NCBI RefSeq assembly: GCF_040537815.1
Contig: NZ_JBEWSZ010000009.1
Span: 1-64,000, forward strand
Direction of reading: 5' to 3'
Source: Mesorhizobium shangrilense
GTDB taxonomy: Bacteria; Pseudomonadota; Alphaproteobacteria; Rhizobiales; Rhizobiaceae
DNA: 64,000 nt
In this document: in pieces, positions 50,455 through 60,918 of the stretch
Numbering within the stretch: the stretch's first letter is position 1
Layout: each line of letters begins with the position of its first letter
Notes under the pieces: generated by a model
The model's input: only the letters and a program-made list of their open reading frames with translations
Told to the model about the DNA's origin: nothing
Database searches by the model: none
Program-made: the position numbers and the translations under genes

Positions 50455-51399
50455 CTAACGCTCTTCCCGTCGAAACGGCTTCAGCAGCGCCGATGGCGCC
50501 ACCGCGTTGCGCGACATGACAGCCATGGCAATGATGGTGAAGATGAACGGCAGCATGAGGAACGCTTCGTAGGGGATGTGCCCGAGCCCGCTCGCCTGCA
50601 TGCGCAGTTGCAAGGCATCGACGAAGGCGAACAAAAGGGCCGCACCCGCCGAACGCCACGGATCCCAGCGGCCGAAGACGACCAGCGCGATCGCCACCCA
50701 GCCGCGCCCGGACACCACGCCGAAGGTGAAGGCGTTGAACTGCGCCATCGACAGGAAGGCGCCGGCCAGGCCCATCAGCGCACCACCGAGAATGACTGCC
50801 TGGAAGCGCGTGGCAATGACGCTGACACCGGCGGAATCGGCGGCGCGCGGGTTTTCGCCAACCATGCGCACCGACAGGCCCCATGGCGTGCGGTAGAGTA
50901 CGAATGCGGCGAGCGGAATGGCAACGATCGCCATGTAGACCAGCGCAAACTGGTTGAACACCGCCGGCCCGAGCACCGGAATGTCGGAAAGCCCGGGTAT
51001 CGGCAATGTTTCGAAACCCTTGATGCTCGGCGGCACCGATTGCTGGCCGAAGATCAGCCGGTAGAGGAAATAGGCGAGGCCCGACGAGAACAGCGTGACA
51101 CCGATGCCGCAGACATGCTGGCTGAGGCCGAGCACGACTGTGAACAGCGCATGCAGCGCGCCCATCAGCATGCCTGTCAGCACGGCGACGAGCACACCGA
51201 GCCACAGGCTGCCGCTGATGCTGGTGGCGGTGAAGCCGGTCATCGCCGACAGCAGCATGATGCCTTCGATGCCGAGATTGAGCACGCCGGCCCGTTCGGA
51301 GAACATCTCGCCAAGCGTGGCGAACGCCAAAGGCGTGGCGATGCGGATGATGGCGGCCAGGAAGCCGACCTGGAAGATCTGTTCGAACACCGCGCTCAT
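50455..51399 (-). CDS. ABC nucleoside-type importer permease (second subunit)
   Basis: A 314-residue inner-membrane permease with about eight hydrophobic segments, of the BPD-transp-2 class (RbsC/YufQ-like). It includes GEMFSERAGVLNLGIEGIMLLSAMTGFTATSISGSLWLGVLVAVLTG and GLAGAFLSMAQFNAFTFGVVSGRGWVAIALVVFGRWDP, both characteristic of nucleoside/basic-membrane-protein importers. It overlaps the upstream permease gene by four bases and is followed by a palindromic repeat. Confidence 0.9.
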   Translation of the reverse strand: MSAVFEQIFQVGFLAAIIRIATPLAFATLGEMFSERAGVLNLGIEGIMLLSAMTGFTATSISGSLWLGVLVAVLTGMLMGALHALFTVVLGLSQHVCGIGVTLFSSGLAYFLYRLIFGQQSVPPSIKGFETLPIPGLSDIPVLGPAVFNQFALVYMAIVAIPLAAFVLYRTPWGLSVRMVGENPRAADSAGVSVIATRFQAVILGGALMGLAGAFLSMAQFNAFTFGVVSGRGWVAIALVVFGRWDPWRSAGAALLFAFVDALQLRMQASGLGHIPYEAFLMLPFIFTIIAMAVMSRNAVAPSALLKPFRREER

Positions 51400-52451
51400 C
51401 GGGCAGTCCCCACGCGGCGGATGCGATAGGCGGTGAACAGCAACGCCACCAGCATGGCGAGCAATGCGGTGCCCTGGATGACATCGCTGAGGAAGGCTGG
51501 CACGCCTGTGGCCCGCGACATCGCCTCGGCCCCGGTCATGACAGCGGCAAGGAAGATCGCCGCCGGCACCACGCCAAGCGGGTTGAGCCGCGCCAGCATG
51601 GCAACGACGATGCCGGAATAGCCATAGCCCGGCGAGATATCGCTCATCACCTGGAAATGCACGCCGCCGACTTCGCCGACACCGGCGAGCCCGGCCAGCG
51701 CGCCGGACAGCAGCGCGGTTGAGATCAGCACGCGCTCAACATTGATGCCGGCATAGCGTGCGGCTTCGGGATTCTCGCCGGTGACCCTGATCCTGAACCC
51801 GAGCGTCGTGCGCACGATCAGGAACCAGATCAGTGGCGCGGCGATCAGCGCCACGATGACGCCCAGATGCAGCCGCGTGCCTTCGATCAGCACCGGGAAA
51901 TTGGCCGAATCCTCGATCGGCGGCGAGATCGGATAGCCGCTGAAGGAGTCCTTCCACGGCCCTTCGATCAGCGCCATCAGCGCGTAGTAGATGACGGAGT
52001 TGAGGAGCAGCGAGCTGACGACATCGTCGACTTTGAATTTTACGCGCAGCGTCGCAGGGATGAGTGCGACCGCCGCGCCTGCCGCGGCGCCGGCCACCGC
52101 CATCAACAGTATCGCAAGCGGCCCCGGCATCGGGATCGTGCCGACAAAGCAACTGGCCACCGCGCCGGCAAGCAATTGCCCTTCGGCGCCAATGTTCCAG
52201 AATTTCGCCCGGAAGGCGACGGCCACCGCCAGCCCGGTGAAGATCATGGGCGCTGCCCGCACCATCGTTTCGGTGATGGCGTAGCTGTCGCCAAGCGAGG
52301 CCGTGAACATCACGCCATAGGCATCGAGCACGCCGGCGCCGGCCAGCGCGATGAGGCCGCTGCACAGGACAAGCGTGACGCCGATCGCCAGTAGCGGCAG
52401 AGCGAGATTGAACCAGGCGGGCGTTGACGTCCGGACTTCCAGGCGAAACAT
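51396..52451 (-). CDS. ABC nucleoside-type importer permease (first subunit)
   Basis: A 351-residue inner-membrane permease of the same class (YufP-like). The start is MFRLEVRTSTPAWFNLALPLLAIG; twelve codons upstream are not like the family. The motif WNIGAEGQLLAGAVASCFVG (residues about 85-105) is diagnostic of nucleoside-type permeases. It lies downstream of the ATPase gene, separated from it by a 309-bp gap that contains a palindromic element. Confidence 0.9.
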   Translation of the reverse strand: MFRLEVRTSTPAWFNLALPLLAIGVTLVLCSGLIALAGAGVLDAYGVMFTASLGDSYAITETMVRAAPMIFTGLAVAVAFRAKFWNIGAEGQLLAGAVASCFVGTIPMPGPLAILLMAVAGAAAGAAVALIPATLRVKFKVDDVVSSLLLNSVIYYALMALIEGPWKDSFSGYPISPPIEDSANFPVLIEGTRLHLGVIVALIAAPLIWFLIVRTTLGFRIRVTGENPEAARYAGINVERVLISTALLSGALAGLAGVGEVGGVHFQVMSDISPGYGYSGIVVAMLARLNPLGVVPAAIFLAAVMTGAEAMSRATGVPAFLSDVIQGTALLAMLVALLFTAYRIRRVGTAR

Positions 52452-52509
52452 CAGCTGTGGCCCTCCGCCCTCGGCACAGTGGTCCAACCGATGCTTCCGG
52501 CGCTGGCGC

Positions 52510-52681
52510 TGCCCCTCATCCGCCTGCCGGCACCTTCTCCCCGTATAGGGACGGGGAGAAGGGCGCTGCCCGCGACCTCAGCGCTTTTCCTGGAACGTCG
52601 GTGGTTGGCGAAGGCAGCGATGAGAGCGCCCCTCTCCCCGTCTCTATACGGGGAGAGGATGCCGGCAGGCAGGTGAGGGGC
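52510..52681. repeat. Intergenic palindromic element, family A (second full copy)
   Basis: Ends GCCCCTCATCCGCCTGCCGGC... and ...GCCGGCAGGCAGGTGAGGGGC are inverted; inner hairpins TTCTCCCCGT/ACGGGGAGAA and CTCTCCCCGT/ACGGGGAGAG are present as in the 6728-6900 copy. It sits inside the transporter operon, between the ATPase and the permeases; such an insertion could modulate expression. Confidence 0.8.
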
Positions 52682-52760
52682 GGCACCGACGCCTAAGGTT
52701 AGCCAAAAGCGGGCGAGATCATTTGTGGCCTTTGCGAAGAACTGAGGGTAAAAATCCATG

Positions 52761-54272
52761 CTAAGCCCTCCCCTCCGCCCCGGTCATCATCAAGCCGAGC
52801 CGCGCGATCGTCGCATCGGCGCTGTCGAGCGTGCCTACGATGCGGCCCTCATACATCACTGCGATCCGATCGCAGAGCACCAGCAGTTCCTCGAGATCCT
52901 CGCCGATGACAATGATGCCGCAGCCCTTGGCGCGCATATCCAGGAACTTTTCGTGGATGAAGCGGGCGGCGCCGATGTCGAGGCCGCGCGTCGGCTGAGA
53001 CACGATCAGCACCTTTGGATCAAAGGCAAGCTCGCGCGCCAAAAGCGCCTTCTGCAGATTGCCACCGGACAGCGCCCCAGCGCGCACCATTGGCCCGGGG
53101 CAGCGAATGTCATAGGCCTCGATCTGCGCCTCGGCGAAGGCGCGGATTGCATCCGGCTTGAGCAGACCCCTGCTGCTGAACGCAGCGGTGCCGATGCGCG
53201 GCAGCACCATCGAATCGGCGAGCGGCAGGTTGGTGACCAGGCCGGTTGTCATGCGGTCTTCCGGGATGCGACCAAGACCAAGCGCCAGAACCTCGCGCGG
53301 CGAGAACCGCGTGACCTTGCTGCCGGCGATCGTCATCTGGCCGGCGTCGGGCGCACGCACGCCGGAAATCACCTCCGCCAGCGCCCGCTGGCCATTGCCC
53401 GACACGCCGGCAATGCCGAGTATCTCTCCAGCCCGGACGGCAAGCGATACATCGCGCAGCGCCGTGCCCGAATGCTTTGAGGTGGAAATGCCGTCGAGCG
53501 TCAGCACAGCAGCACCGGGCGTCGATGGCCCCCTTGCCGGCGGCACGATCTCGTGGCCGCACATCAATTCTGCCATTGCGGCCGATGTCGTGTTGGCGGG
53601 ATCGTCGACGCGGCCGGCGACACGGCCATGCCGCAGCACCGTGCAGCGATGGGTGAGCGCCCGCACCTCATTGAGCTTGTGCGAGATGAAGATGATGCCG
53701 AGGCCCTGCGCCGCCATCGAGCGCAACGCCGAAAACAGCCCGTCGACCTCGCTCGGCGCCAGCACCGCCGTCGGCTCGTCGAGGATCAAAAGCTTGGCGC
53801 CGCGAAACAGCGCCTTGACGATTTCGAGCCGCTGCTGTTCGCCGACCGACAGGGCTGACACGGGCAGGTCGGGATCGAGCGCCAGCCCATGCTGCCGTCC
53901 GATTTCGGCCAGCCGCACCAGCCCGCCAGCGCGGTCGATACTTCCCGATTTGCCGGGGATGCCGATAAGCAGGTTTTCCAGCACCGTCAGCCGGGGCGCC
54001 AGATGAAAATGCTGGTGCACCATGCCGATGCCGGCGGCCAGCGCATCGGCCGAACTGGTGATCCGCACCTTCTGACCCTGGATGAGAATCTCGCCGGCAT
54101 CCGGCGCATAGGCGCCGAACAGCACATTCATCAGCGTCGTCTTGCCGGCGCCGTTCTCGCCCAGCAGGCCGAGGATTTCGCCCGGCGCAACGCTGAGGTC
54201 GACGGCTTCGTTCGCCTTGACGGCGCCGAAGCTCTTGGTGATGCCGCGCATTTCGATGAGTGGGGCGGGCAA
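52761..54272 (-). CDS. ABC nucleoside-type importer ATP-binding protein (tandem domains)
   Basis: A 503-residue protein with two ATPase domains, the layout of sugar and nucleoside importers (RbsA/YufO). The first domain has Walker A LLGENGAGKTTL, signature LSVGEQQR, Walker B LLILDEP; the second has the typical degenerate Walker A GVSGNGQRAL and signature LSGGNLQK. The start is proposed at a TTG (54272) preceded by AGGAG at five bases, giving MPAPLIEMRGITKSFG. An ATG at 54299 lies within a palindromic element and is less likely. It belongs with the BMP-type binding protein and the two permeases. Confidence 0.9.
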   Translation of the reverse strand: MPAPLIEMRGITKSFGAVKANEAVDLSVAPGEILGLLGENGAGKTTLMNVLFGAYAPDAGEILIQGQKVRITSSADALAAGIGMVHQHFHLAPRLTVLENLLIGIPGKSGSIDRAGGLVRLAEIGRQHGLALDPDLPVSALSVGEQQRLEIVKALFRGAKLLILDEPTAVLAPSEVDGLFSALRSMAAQGLGIIFISHKLNEVRALTHRCTVLRHGRVAGRVDDPANTTSAAMAELMCGHEIVPPARGPSTPGAAVLTLDGISTSKHSGTALRDVSLAVRAGEILGIAGVSGNGQRALAEVISGVRAPDAGQMTIAGSKVTRFSPREVLALGLGRIPEDRMTTGLVTNLPLADSMVLPRIGTAAFSSRGLLKPDAIRAFAEAQIEAYDIRCPGPMVRAGALSGGNLQKALLARELAFDPKVLIVSQPTRGLDIGAARFIHEKFLDMRAKGCGIIVIGEDLEELLVLCDRIAVMYEGRIVGTLDSADATIARLGLMMTGAEGRA

Positions 54273-54289
54273 GGGTGCTCCTGCGGAGA

Positions 54290-54440
54290 TACCCCTCACC
54301 CTTGAGGGGAGGGTGCCGAGCGAAGCGAGGCGGGTGGGGTCACCTTAACCGCCTCAACGTTGATACTGAAGGATGGAGCGCGTCGCGGAGGACCCCACCC
54401 GACCCTGCGGGCCACCCTCCCCTCAAGGGGGAGGGGTACG
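54290..54440. repeat. Intergenic palindromic element, family D (related to B)
   Basis: Inverted ends TACCCCTCACCCTTGAGGGG... and ...CCCTCAAGGGGGAGGGGTA, with inner arms GGGTGGGGTC and GACCCCACCC. It sits between the binding-protein gene and the ATPase gene of the same operon, and its end overlaps a potential upstream ATG for the ATPase gene. Confidence 0.7.
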
Positions 54441-54446
54441 CCTCAC

Positions 54447-55472
54447 TCAATCCGAGACCGGCGTGTTCTCGTCGACATCCACCCGGAAATTGCCTTCCAG
54501 GATCTCGGCCTTCTTCTTCTCGACCAGATCCTTGACGTCGGCAGGCAGCGTCTTGTCGAACTTGTGGTAGGGCGCGAGGAACGAACCGCCCTTGGCCATG
54601 CGCGAGAAATCGCCATAGTCCTGCGCGGTGAAGACGCCGGCCTTGACCAGCTTGATCGCCTGCTCGACCGTCGGATACATGTCCCAGACCGGGCCGGTGA
54701 TGACCGTATCGGGGCCGAGGCTCGACTGGTCGGACATGTTGGAGATGGCGAGGATCTTCTTGTCCACCGCCGCTTCGATGACACCGAAGCGCTCGGCATA
54801 GATCACATCGACACCGGCGTCGATCTGGGCGACCGCGGCCTCCTTGGCTTTTGGCGGATCGAAGAAGGAGCCGATGAACGAGACCTTCTTCTTGATGTTC
54901 GGATTGATCTCCTTGGCACCGGCAAAGAAGGCGTTGACCAGCCGGTTCACTTCCGGGATACCCATCGCCGCGACCGCGCCGACGGTGCCGCTCTTCGACA
55001 TTTTGCCGGCGATCATGCCGGAGAGATAGGCCGGCTCGTGGATCCAGTTGTCGAAGACACCGAAATTGGGTTCCGCAGGCCCGGCGCCCGAACCGAACAG
55101 GAAGGCGGTCTTCGGAAACTGCTTGGCCGTGCGGCGGGATTCCCGTTCCGCCGCGAAGGCGTCGCCCAGCACCAGCTCATAGCCGCCTTGCGCGTATTCG
55201 CGCATGACGCGGCTGAAATCGGCGGTCTGCACCTTCTCCGACCATTTGTATTCGATGCCGAGTTCCTTCTGCGCCTTCAGCAGCGCGACATGGACCTGGT
55301 TGTCCCACGGCTCTTCGATCGGCGTGGCGAAGATCGCCGCCACCTTCAGCTTCTTGCCCGCCGCGAAGGCCGCGCCCGGCAGCATCGCGGCCGCCACGCC
55401 AAGTGCGCCGAGTTCCAGCACATTGCGCCGCGAAAGCCCCTTCGATTGGATTGGATTCTTCCGGTCTTCCAT
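54447..55472 (-). CDS. BMP family ABC importer binding protein
   Basis: A 341-residue periplasmic lipoprotein-like binding protein of the basic membrane protein (BmpA/PnrA) family, which binds nucleosides. The ATG is preceded by AGAGGGG. It begins with a Tat-like signal peptide (SRRNVLELGALGVAAAMLPGAAFA). The mature part has the ATPIEEPWDNQVHVALLKAQKELGIEYKWSEKV opening and later DKKILAISNMSDQSSLGPDTVITGPVWDMYPT. It heads the binding protein, ATPase, permease, permease operon. The true ligand may be a purine nucleoside or related compound. Confidence 0.9.
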   Translation of the reverse strand: MEDRKNPIQSKGLSRRNVLELGALGVAAAMLPGAAFAAGKKLKVAAIFATPIEEPWDNQVHVALLKAQKELGIEYKWSEKVQTADFSRVMREYAQGGYELVLGDAFAAERESRRTAKQFPKTAFLFGSGAGPAEPNFGVFDNWIHEPAYLSGMIAGKMSKSGTVGAVAAMGIPEVNRLVNAFFAGAKEINPNIKKKVSFIGSFFDPPKAKEAAVAQIDAGVDVIYAERFGVIEAAVDKKILAISNMSDQSSLGPDTVITGPVWDMYPTVEQAIKLVKAGVFTAQDYGDFSRMAKGGSFLAPYHKFDKTLPADVKDLVEKKKAEILEGNFRVDVDENTPVSD

Positions 55473-55652
55473 TGATTGCCCCTCTGTTTGACTGCCGTGT
55501 CGAGCCGGCTGTTCTCTATCAGACAAGGAACTATGGAACGGGTCTGGACTTTTGTCCACATGGTCAAATTTGAGAGTAGACAGAAAGCAGCCACTCCTTT
55601 GACGGTATGGCCGCCCTCTCATCTTGTTAACCGGCTAATAATTGGCTGTTGC

Positions 55653-56857
<1,205 letters not shown>

Positions 56858-56858
<1 letters not shown>

Positions 56859-57664
56859 TAGGCAGCTTTCTCTTTTCCGGTCCCCTCATGCGCCGCCTTG
56901 GTGCGGGCCTGCAGGTCGCGCAATGTCTTGAGTTCGAGTTCGCTTGGCGCCGGTGTTTCGTCAAGCGCCTCCGCGAACTTTACCACCCAGCCACAGGTCT
57001 CCTGCACCTGTTGCCGCGAGACGCCCGGATGCAACGACACGACGGTGAACTCCTTGGTCACAGGATCCGGCTTCCAGATGGCGAGATCGGTGATCAGCAA
57101 GGTCGGGCCAGCGGTGTCGATGCCCAGACGCTTGCGATGATCGCCACCGTTGCCATGACCGAAGGAGGTGAAGAAGTCGATCTTCTCGACCATGCCGCGC
57201 CTGGTCTGCGCCATGGTGATGTAGACCTCCTTCGACGATGTCGCGATCTCCGGCGCGCCGCCGCCGCCGGGCAGCCTGGTCTTGGGATGGAAATAGTCGC
57301 CAATGACCGTGGTGTTGATGTTGCCGAACTTGTCGAGTTGGGCCGCACCCAGGAAGCCGATCGAGATGCGGCCGCCCTGCAGCCAGTAGCGGAACATTTC
57401 CGGCACCGCGACTGTGGTGACGGCGGTCTCGCACAATTCGCCATCGCCGATCGACAGTGGCAGCACGTCGGGCGCGGTGCCGATCGTGCCGCTTTCATAG
57501 ATCAAGGTGATATCCGGCGCGTGCGTCAGCCGCGCCACATTGCAGGCTGCGGACGGCGCGCCGATGCCGACGAAGCAGACATCGTCATTTCTAAGCGCGC
57601 GGCTGGCGGCGATCGTCATCATCTCGTTGGGTGTGAAGCCCAAGGGGCTCTGGTTATCGCTCAT
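56858..57664 (-). CDS. pcaJ: 3-oxoadipate CoA-transferase, subunit B
   Basis: A 268-residue beta-type subunit of a CoA-transferase that activates 3-oxoadipate with CoA from succinyl-CoA. It has the ENDMMTIAASRALRNDDVCFVGIG-like start (FTPNEMMTIAASRALRNDDVCFVGIGAPS) and the middle IYESGTIGTAPDVLPLSIGDGELCETA, where the Glu is the usual catalytic residue site. The GGxG-type segment is PGGGGAPEIATSSKEVYITMAQ. It is longer than Pseudomonas PcaJ, so a related acyl-CoA transferase is possible. It overlaps subunit A by four bases. Confidence 0.8.
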
Positions 57665-58518
57665 GCCGCTTTCCTCAGATGCTCGACTCTATCAGCGAAA
57701 TCGTCGGCGCTCTTTTCGATGACGTTGGCCTGCATCCACGCCTGGAATTTTTCACGGTCGGCGGCGATCTCGTCCCATTCCAGATAGGCGGCATTGTCGC
57801 GCGCATAATAGCCATGTGCGTAGGACGGATGCGATCCGCCGGGCACGACGGAGATCGCTGCTATCGTCCAGCGCGGCAGCACGGTCAGGTTGGGGTGGAG
57901 ATCGTCGAAATTGTCGACCACTTCCTCCACCGTCACCACGGCGCGCTTGGCTGCCAGCACCGCTTCCTTCTGGATGCCGATGATGCCTTCGACCAGCACA
58001 TTGCCTTTTCTGTCGGCTTTCTGCGCATGGATGAAGGTGACATCCGGCCGGATCGCGGGAACGGCGGCCAGCACCTCACCGGTGAACGGGCAGGTGATCG
58101 ATTTGATGTTGGGATTGACCGCCGCGAGCCCCGCGCCGCGATAGCCGCGGAACACCGCGCATGGCAGGCCGGCAGCGCCCGCCTCATAGGCATTGGCCAT
58201 GCCGGCATGGCTGTGTTCCTCGACCTCGATCGGCCGCGGAAAGCCGTTCTCGATGGCGTCGCGGGCGCGCCGCAACAGGCCGACGCCGGGATTGCCGACA
58301 TAGGAGAAGACGATCTTCTTCGCCATGCCCATGCCGATCATCTGGTCGTAGATCAGGTCCGGCGTCATGCGGATCAGGGTCAGGTCGCGAAATCCCTGGC
58401 GGATCGCCTCATGCGCCGCTGCAGTCGGGATCAGATGGGTGAAGCCCTCGAAGGCAACCGTGTCGCCGTCCTTGAGATTCTCGGCGACGGCCTCTTTGAG
58501 CGGCAGGAACTTGACCAT
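57661..58518 (-). CDS. pcaI: 3-oxoadipate CoA-transferase, subunit A
   Basis: A 285-residue alpha-type CoA-transferase subunit. It starts at the ATG giving MVKFLPLKEAVAENLKDGDTVAFEGF; more than 90 upstream codons are antisense to the IclR gene and are not included. The CoA-transferase pattern is GDTVAFEGFTHLIPTAAAHEAIRQG and IFSYVGNPGVGLLRRARDAIENG-like (here IVFSYVGNPGVGLLRR), then ITCPFTGEVLAAVPAIRPDVTFIHAQKADRKGNVLVEG. The two subunit genes overlap by four bases. It is 122 bp from the divergent IclR gene with a palindromic operator in between. Confidence 0.82.
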   Translation of the reverse strand: MVKFLPLKEAVAENLKDGDTVAFEGFTHLIPTAAAHEAIRQGFRDLTLIRMTPDLIYDQMIGMGMAKKIVFSYVGNPGVGLLRRARDAIENGFPRPIEVEEHSHAGMANAYEAGAAGLPCAVFRGYRGAGLAAVNPNIKSITCPFTGEVLAAVPAIRPDVTFIHAQKADRKGNVLVEGIIGIQKEAVLAAKRAVVTVEEVVDNFDDLHPNLTVLPRWTIAAISVVPGGSHPSYAHGYYARDNAAYLEWDEIAADREKFQAWMQANVIEKSADDFADRVEHLRKAA

Positions 58519-58540
58519 CCAACATGCTCCGGGATTCAAA

Positions 58541-58559
58541 ATGTTCGTATTGCGAACAT
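58541..58559. promoter_or_regulatory. Palindromic operator between pcaIJF and the IclR gene
   Basis: ATGTTCG-tattg-CGAACAT is a perfect 7-bp inverted repeat, 22 bp upstream of the pcaI start and 80 bp upstream of the regulator start. The core sequence and size suit an IclR/PcaR-family site for divergent control. Confidence 0.75.
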
Positions 58560-58639
58560 ATGTTTTATATGCGATACTTTCTACATCGAATGAAAGTGCG
58601 GAGTCAATCCTGGCGACGATGCCGCTCCGAGGAGGTGAG

Positions 58640-59410
58640 ATGGACGAAGAAGCCGCTTCCCGTGACCATGTCGGCTCGCTTGAGCGCGGTCTTGCCGTCA
58701 TGGAGATTCTGGCCCGCCATCCCGCGGGCATGACGCTGACCGAAATGGCTGACGAAGCCGGCCTGACCCGCGCCGGCGCCCGCCGCTTCCTGTTGACGCT
58801 CGTCGCCACCGGCTACGCGACTCAAGCCGGCCGCGTATTCTCCCTGTCACCACGCCTGCTGACCGTTGCCCGCACCTGGCTCGGCGGCGGCTCGCTGTGG
58901 AGCTTCGCCGCGCCCATCATGCGCACGGTTGCCGCGCAGTTGAACGAGGCCTGCTCGGCGGCCATTCTTTCAGGTCAGGATGTCGTCTATGTCGCCCGCA
59001 TTCCCGGCCGCCGCATCCTCAGCGTCTCGCTGGATATCGGCACCAGGCTGCCGGCCTATTGCACCTCTATGGGACGCATCCTGCTTGCCGGGCTGACGCC
59101 GGGGGAACTCGACGCATTCCTCGACCAGGCGACGATCGAGAGGCGAACGCCGAAGACGATCACCGACATCAGGCTGCTGGCCGATGCCATCGGCAGGGCG
59201 AAGGCTGACGGTTTCGCCATCGTCGACGAGGAACTGGAGCTCGGCCTGCGCTCGATCGCCGTGCCGATCCGCGACCGGGCGGAACGCACGGTCGCGGCCA
59301 TCAACGTCTCGACGCAGTCGGCGCGGTTTTCGGTTGCGGAGATGGAGCGGGAAATCCTGCCGGCGCTGCTTGAGGCCAGGCAGCGCATAGAGGATTTCTT
59401 TGTCGTCTAG
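58640..59410 (+). CDS. IclR family regulator (PcaR/PcaU/PobR type)
   Basis: A 256-residue regulator. An ideal GGAGG lies five bases before the ATG. The N-terminal winged helix is VGSLERGLAVMEILARHPAGMTLTEMADEAGLTRAGARRFLLTLVATGYA (residues about 11-61). The C-terminal effector domain has RTVAAQLNEACSAAILSGQDVVYVAR, LPAYCTSMGRILLAGL and IVDEELELGLRSIAVPI. Divergence from pcaIJF, and the operator between them, suggest it controls these genes, probably in response to 3-oxoadipate or protocatechuate. Confidence 0.9.
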   Translation: MDEEAASRDHVGSLERGLAVMEILARHPAGMTLTEMADEAGLTRAGARRFLLTLVATGYATQAGRVFSLSPRLLTVARTWLGGGSLWSFAAPIMRTVAAQLNEACSAAILSGQDVVYVARIPGRRILSVSLDIGTRLPAYCTSMGRILLAGLTPGELDAFLDQATIERRTPKTITDIRLLADAIGRAKADGFAIVDEELELGLRSIAVPIRDRAERTVAAINVSTQSARFSVAEMEREILPALLEARQRIEDFFVV

Positions 59411-59432
59411 CAATCGCACATGAGCAAGTGTC

Positions 59433-59577
59433 CCCTCACCCGGATTGCCAACCGAATTGCAAAGGGCAATTCGGGACAATCCGACCTCTCCCCTCGGGAG
59501 AGGAGATCGCCAGCGTTGATGACAGCCTCTTCTCCCTTCGGGGGAGAAGGTGGACGCGAAGCGGCCGGATGAGGGGG
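59433..59577. repeat. Intergenic palindromic element, family C (second copy)
   Basis: It has the same structure as 30013-30157: arms CCCCTCACCCGGATTGCC and GCGGCCGGATGAGGGGG, with the internal hairpin CCGAATTGCaaaggGCAATTCGG. It fills the gap between the IclR gene and the convergent PuuB-like gene. Confidence 0.8.
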
Positions 59578-59614
59578 CCTCTCATACGCGATAGCCCAGC
59601 TGACGAATGCTCCT

Positions 59615-60916
59615 CTAATGCTTGATGCGGTCCCGCATCGCGTACCACAACATCCCCAGCACATAGAGCGGACCGCGCAACGCGGTACCACCGGGGAACG
59701 GCATCGGGGTCAGCGTCGAGAACAGGTCGAGCCTTGAGGCATCTCCCGTGATCGCTTCGGCCAGCAGCTTGCCCGACAGCGTCGACAGGATGACGCCCTT
59801 GCCGGAATAGCCATGCGCGAAATAGACCTCGCCATAGTGCCCGACATGCGGCAGCCGCGATGTCGTCACCGACACCAGCCCGCCCCAGGCATGGTCGATG
59901 CGGCAGCCCTTGAGTTGCGGAAAGGTGGCTTCCATGTGCGGCCGCACGAAGCCGGCGATGTCGACCGGTGGCGATGGCGTGTAGCGCTCGCCACCGCCGA
60001 ACAGCAGGCGGCCATCCGCCGACATGCGGTAGTAGTTGACGACGAAGCGCGTGTCGGACACGGCGACATTGGCCGGGATGACATTGCGCTTGCCTTCCAG
60101 CGGCTCGGTGGCGACGATGTAGTTGCCAACGGGCATGATGCGGCTGTTGACGCGCGGCTCCAGCCCATTGAGCAGCGCATCGCCCGCCAGCACGACATGC
60201 TCGGCCCGCACCGACCCCTTGGCCGTCGAGACCCGGATGGAAGGCTCGCGCTCCAGCCGCGTGGCAACCGAATTCTCGTAAATGGTAACGCCGGCGGCGA
60301 CCGCAGCGCGGGCAAGGCCCAGCGTGTAGTTGAGCGGATGCATGTGGCCGCCAAGTGGCTCATACATCGCGCCGTGATAGGGCGTGTCGACCTTGGCTCG
60401 CGCGTCTCCCGCCGACAGGATCTCGACGTCCCGAAATTTCATCACGCTTTCCAGGCACCTGGCCTCGTCTTCCAGATCCTTGAGATCGGAGCCGTTGACC
60501 GCGCCGACCAGATGGCCGGTCTGCCGGAGATCGCAATCGATGGCATGGCGCTCGATGATATCGAGCACCAGCCCGCGCGCCTCGAAGGCAAGATCGAACA
60601 GCGCCTTCGCCCGTTCGGGTCCGTAGAGCTTGACCAGCCCCTGGGCGCCCTTGCGCAGGCCGGGGATCATCTGGCCGCCATTGCGGCCTGATGCGCCCCA
60701 GCCGATCTTGCCGCCTTCGAGCAGCACCACCTTCAGGCCGCGCTCGGCGGCGTGGAGGGCGGCGGACAGGCCGGTACAGCCGCCGCCGACCACCACCAGG
60801 TCGGCGTCGACATCGCCCTGCAAGGCGGGATGGTCCGGCGCCGGATTGGCGGTGGCGACATAGTAGGATTTGCCGATATTGAGGCCCGAATTGAAACCCG
60901 TTGAACTGGAAGCCAT
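59615..60916 (-). CDS. puuB: FAD-dependent oxidoreductase, gamma-glutamylputrescine oxidase-like (PuuB)
   Basis: A 433-residue FAD-containing amine oxidase of the DAO family. The ADP-binding fold is DADLVVVGGGCTGLSAALHAAERGLKVVLLEGGKIGWGASGRNGGQMIPGLRKG (residues about 38-91), with the RNGGQ motif typical of PuuB and similar oxidases. Later markers are HMHPLNYTLGLARAAVAAGVTIYEN and HAWGGLVSVTTSRLPHVGHYGEVYFAHGYSGKGVILSTL. The start is the ATG two bases after the glutamine-synthetase-like gene. Oxidation of gamma-glutamyl-putrescine is inferred from the pairing with a PuuA-like ligase. Confidence 0.85.
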   Translation of the reverse strand: MASSSTGFNSGLNIGKSYYVATANPAPDHPALQGDVDADLVVVGGGCTGLSAALHAAERGLKVVLLEGGKIGWGASGRNGGQMIPGLRKGAQGLVKLYGPERAKALFDLAFEARGLVLDIIERHAIDCDLRQTGHLVGAVNGSDLKDLEDEARCLESVMKFRDVEILSAGDARAKVDTPYHGAMYEPLGGHMHPLNYTLGLARAAVAAGVTIYENSVATRLEREPSIRVSTAKGSVRAEHVVLAGDALLNGLEPRVNSRIMPVGNYIVATEPLEGKRNVIPANVAVSDTRFVVNYYRMSADGRLLFGGGERYTPSPPVDIAGFVRPHMEATFPQLKGCRIDHAWGGLVSVTTSRLPHVGHYGEVYFAHGYSGKGVILSTLSGKLLAEAITGDASRLDLFSTLTPMPFPGGTALRGPLYVLGMLWYAMRDRIKH

Positions 60917-60918
60917 GA

